A stretch of 64,000 bases of DNA from an uncultured Bacillota bacterium (GTDB taxonomy: Bacteria; Bacillota; Clostridia; Lachnospirales; Lachnospiraceae): assembly GCA_949291945.1 (NCBI GenBank), contig CASEXH010000017.1, forward strand, positions 1-64,000, in the 5' to 3' direction. Below are positions 62,774 to 64,000 of the stretch, piece by piece. The notes beneath the pieces are model-generated. The model saw only the letters and a program-made list of their open reading frames with translations, was not told the DNA's origin and did not search any database. The position numbers and the translations under genes are program-made. The number at the start of each line of letters is the position of its first letter. Position 1 is the first letter of the stretch.

Positions 62774-64000
62774 ATGGACAAACAAGGAAAGAAAAAAACA
62801 GGAGAGGTCAAATGGTCCGGCAGTCTGGGCTTTATTATGGCTGCGGCAGGCTCTGCTGTGGGTATGGGAAATCTCTGGCGTTTTCCTATGCTGGTAGGCG
62901 AAAACGGAGGAGGAGCCTTTGTATTGATCTATCTGATCTGTATTGTACTGGTGGGAATCCCCATGATCATCGCAGAAGTCACCATTGGCCGGGCAGGAGG
63001 AAAGGATGCCTTTGGAAGCTATAGGGCTCTGAACCCTAAATGGGGCGGCGTAGGTATCCTGGCAGTGATCACCAGCTTCATCGGTCTGTCCTATTATTCG
63101 GTCTTAGGAGGCTGGGTGATCCGTTATATTTTTTCATCAGCGACCAATGCTTCTAAAGATGGGGCAGCTTTTTTTGCAGATTTTACTGCAGATACAGGCA
63201 GCCAGATTTTTTACTATGTAATCTTTATGATCCTGACCGTGTTTATTGTGGCAAGAGGGGTTCAGAAAGGGATCGAGAAGGCATGCAAGGTTATGATGCC
63301 TCTGCTGCTGGTGTGTATTATTGTCGTGGCGATCCGCTCCTGCACTCTGCCGGGAGCAGGAGCAGGTATTGAATTTTTTCTGAAACCGGATTTCTCCAAG
63401 CTGACTCCGGGAGCCTTCCTGGGAGCTCTGGGACAGGTCTTCTTTTCCCTGTCTTTGGGTACGGGAGCTACCATTACTTACGGCGCTTACCTGGGGAAGG
63501 ACCAGAAGATCACCAACAGCGCCTGCTGTATTGCCGGCTGCGATACCCTGGTGGCAATGCTGGCGGGATTTGCCATACTGCCGGCAGTTTTTGCCTTTGG
63601 ATTTGATCCGGAAAGCGGTCCCAGCCTTATGTTTCAGACTCTGCCTACAGTTTTTGGGGAGATGCCCGGAGGCCAGATTTTCGGTGTGATTTTCTTTATC
63701 CTGGTACTGTTTGCAGCAGCTACCACCAGCATTGCTTTTCTGGAAGTTGTAGTATCTTTTGCTATGAACACCTTTAAACTTTCCAGGGCAAAGGCTTCGG
63801 TGATATCCGGGATTCTGATCTCCATTGCGGGAATCCCCAGCGTTCTCAGCTTCGGACTGTGGAGTGATATCAAGATCGCAGGAAAAGGTTTTTTTGATCT
63901 GGCAGATCATCTGGTTTCTAATGTGTCCCTGCCTATCGGCGCCATCCTGGCCTGTGTATTTATCGGATGGGTATGGAAGACCCAAAATGCAGTAAAAGAG
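62774..64000 (+). CDS. NSS-family sodium-dependent transporter (3' end outside window)
   Basis: The frame from ATG 62774 (ribosome site AAGGAGGAAGAG) stays open to the window edge, 409 residues, of a family usually near 440-510 aa. It shows the neurotransmitter:sodium symporter start WSGSLGFIMAAAGSAVGMGNLWRFP (given here in two parts: SLGFIMAAAGSAVGMG and NLWRFP), then GGGAFVLIYL and about ten membrane helices. It should couple amino-acid uptake to sodium. The T-box in front points to an amino acid, probably methionine as for the NSS protein MetP of Corynebacterium; tryptophan is the alternative. Confidence 0.92.
   Translation, partial: MDKQGKKKTGEVKWSGSLGFIMAAAGSAVGMGNLWRFPMLVGENGGGAFVLIYLICIVLVGIPMIIAEVTIGRAGGKDAFGSYRALNPKWGGVGILAVITSFIGLSYYSVLGGWVIRYIFSSATNASKDGAAFFADFTADTGSQIFYYVIFMILTVFIVARGVQKGIEKACKVMMPLLLVCIIVVAIRSCTLPGAGAGIEFFLKPDFSKLTPGAFLGALGQVFFSLSLGTGATITYGAYLGKDQKITNSACCIAGCDTLVAMLAGFAILPAVFAFGFDPESGPSLMFQTLPTVFGEMPGGQIFGVIFFILVLFAAATTSIAFLEVVVSFAMNTFKLSRAKASVISGILISIAGIPSVLSFGLWSDIKIAGKGFFDLADHLVSNVSLPIGAILACVFIGWVWKTQNAVKE

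Noticed and set aside
63137..63985. 282-codon open frame on the minus strand
   Set aside because: Antisense to the NSS transporter; Gln/Ser/Cys-rich low-complexity translation typical of a shadow frame. The true gene runs on the plus strand to the window edge.

Overview
The window looks like chromosomal core sequence of a spore-forming member of the Lachnospiraceae (Clostridia; Blautia/Dorea/Mediterraneibacter-like). The reasons are: low-to-moderate GC, strong AAGGAGG ribosome sites, TTG and GTG starts, a HrcA/CIRCE heat-shock system, CodY, SigK, a T-box leader, formate--tetrahydrofolate ligase beside a formate channel, and families typical of this group (DUF6106-like protein beside guaB, a histidine-less HPr-like protein, Csp-like subtilases). 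The genus is inference. I see no prophage, integrase, transposase or CRISPR array.

Layout. 0-6 kb: 3' end of fhs, a formate channel, a Csp-like subtilase, an MsbA-type ABC exporter, a DUF2798 membrane protein. 6-14 kb: uvrB, then the CIRCE-controlled hrcA-grpE-dnaK-dnaJ operon and an AEC carrier. 14-27 kb: translation and tRNA/rRNA modification block (prmA, rsmE, cysteine desulfurase, thiI, mtaB), then ireB-ruvX-DUF1292-RNase J-ylbF-mltG-like-trmR-trhP, which resembles the Bacillus subtilis yrzL-yrrK-yrzB-yrrL-yrrM-yrrN/O cluster with RNase J and YlbF inserted. SigK lies opposite, next to a decayed phd-parE toxin-antitoxin remnant. 27-38 kb: comM, dprA, topA, codY, groES-groEL (second CIRCE), guaB.

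38-52 kb is an accessory carbohydrate locus: an amidase, a YesM/YesN-like two-component system, a binding-protein-dependent sugar ABC importer, two tandemly duplicated GH31 enzymes, a YesL-like protein and a YicI-type alpha-xylosidase. It parallels the B. subtilis yesLMNOPQ arrangement and probably senses, imports and cleaves an alpha-linked (perhaps alpha-xylosyl) oligosaccharide. Behind it is an array of four 53-54 bp hairpin repeats.

52-64 kb: a GntR-controlled ABC-2 transporter divergent from a nitroreductase, an M20 amidohydrolase, tRNA-Gly(GCC), the TrkA/TrkH potassium pair divergent from the c-di-AMP receptor darA, a 16-cysteine polyferredoxin, an alpha/beta hydrolase, a VanZ-like protein, and a complete T-box leader (specifier most likely AUG) in front of an NSS-family sodium symporter that runs off the window.

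The least-explained structures are non-coding: the tandem hairpin array with a Cas12a-repeat-like core (about 52.3 kb), a 37-bp sequence identical behind two unrelated terminators (35.9 and 55.6 kb), a CATG-rich cruciform in the AEC leader (13.7 kb), a hairpin-dense spacer at 21.6 kb, and putative operators at uvrB, the sugar promoter and the GntR/nitroreductase divergon (with a candidate CodY box). No clearly new protein-coding defence or mobile system was found.
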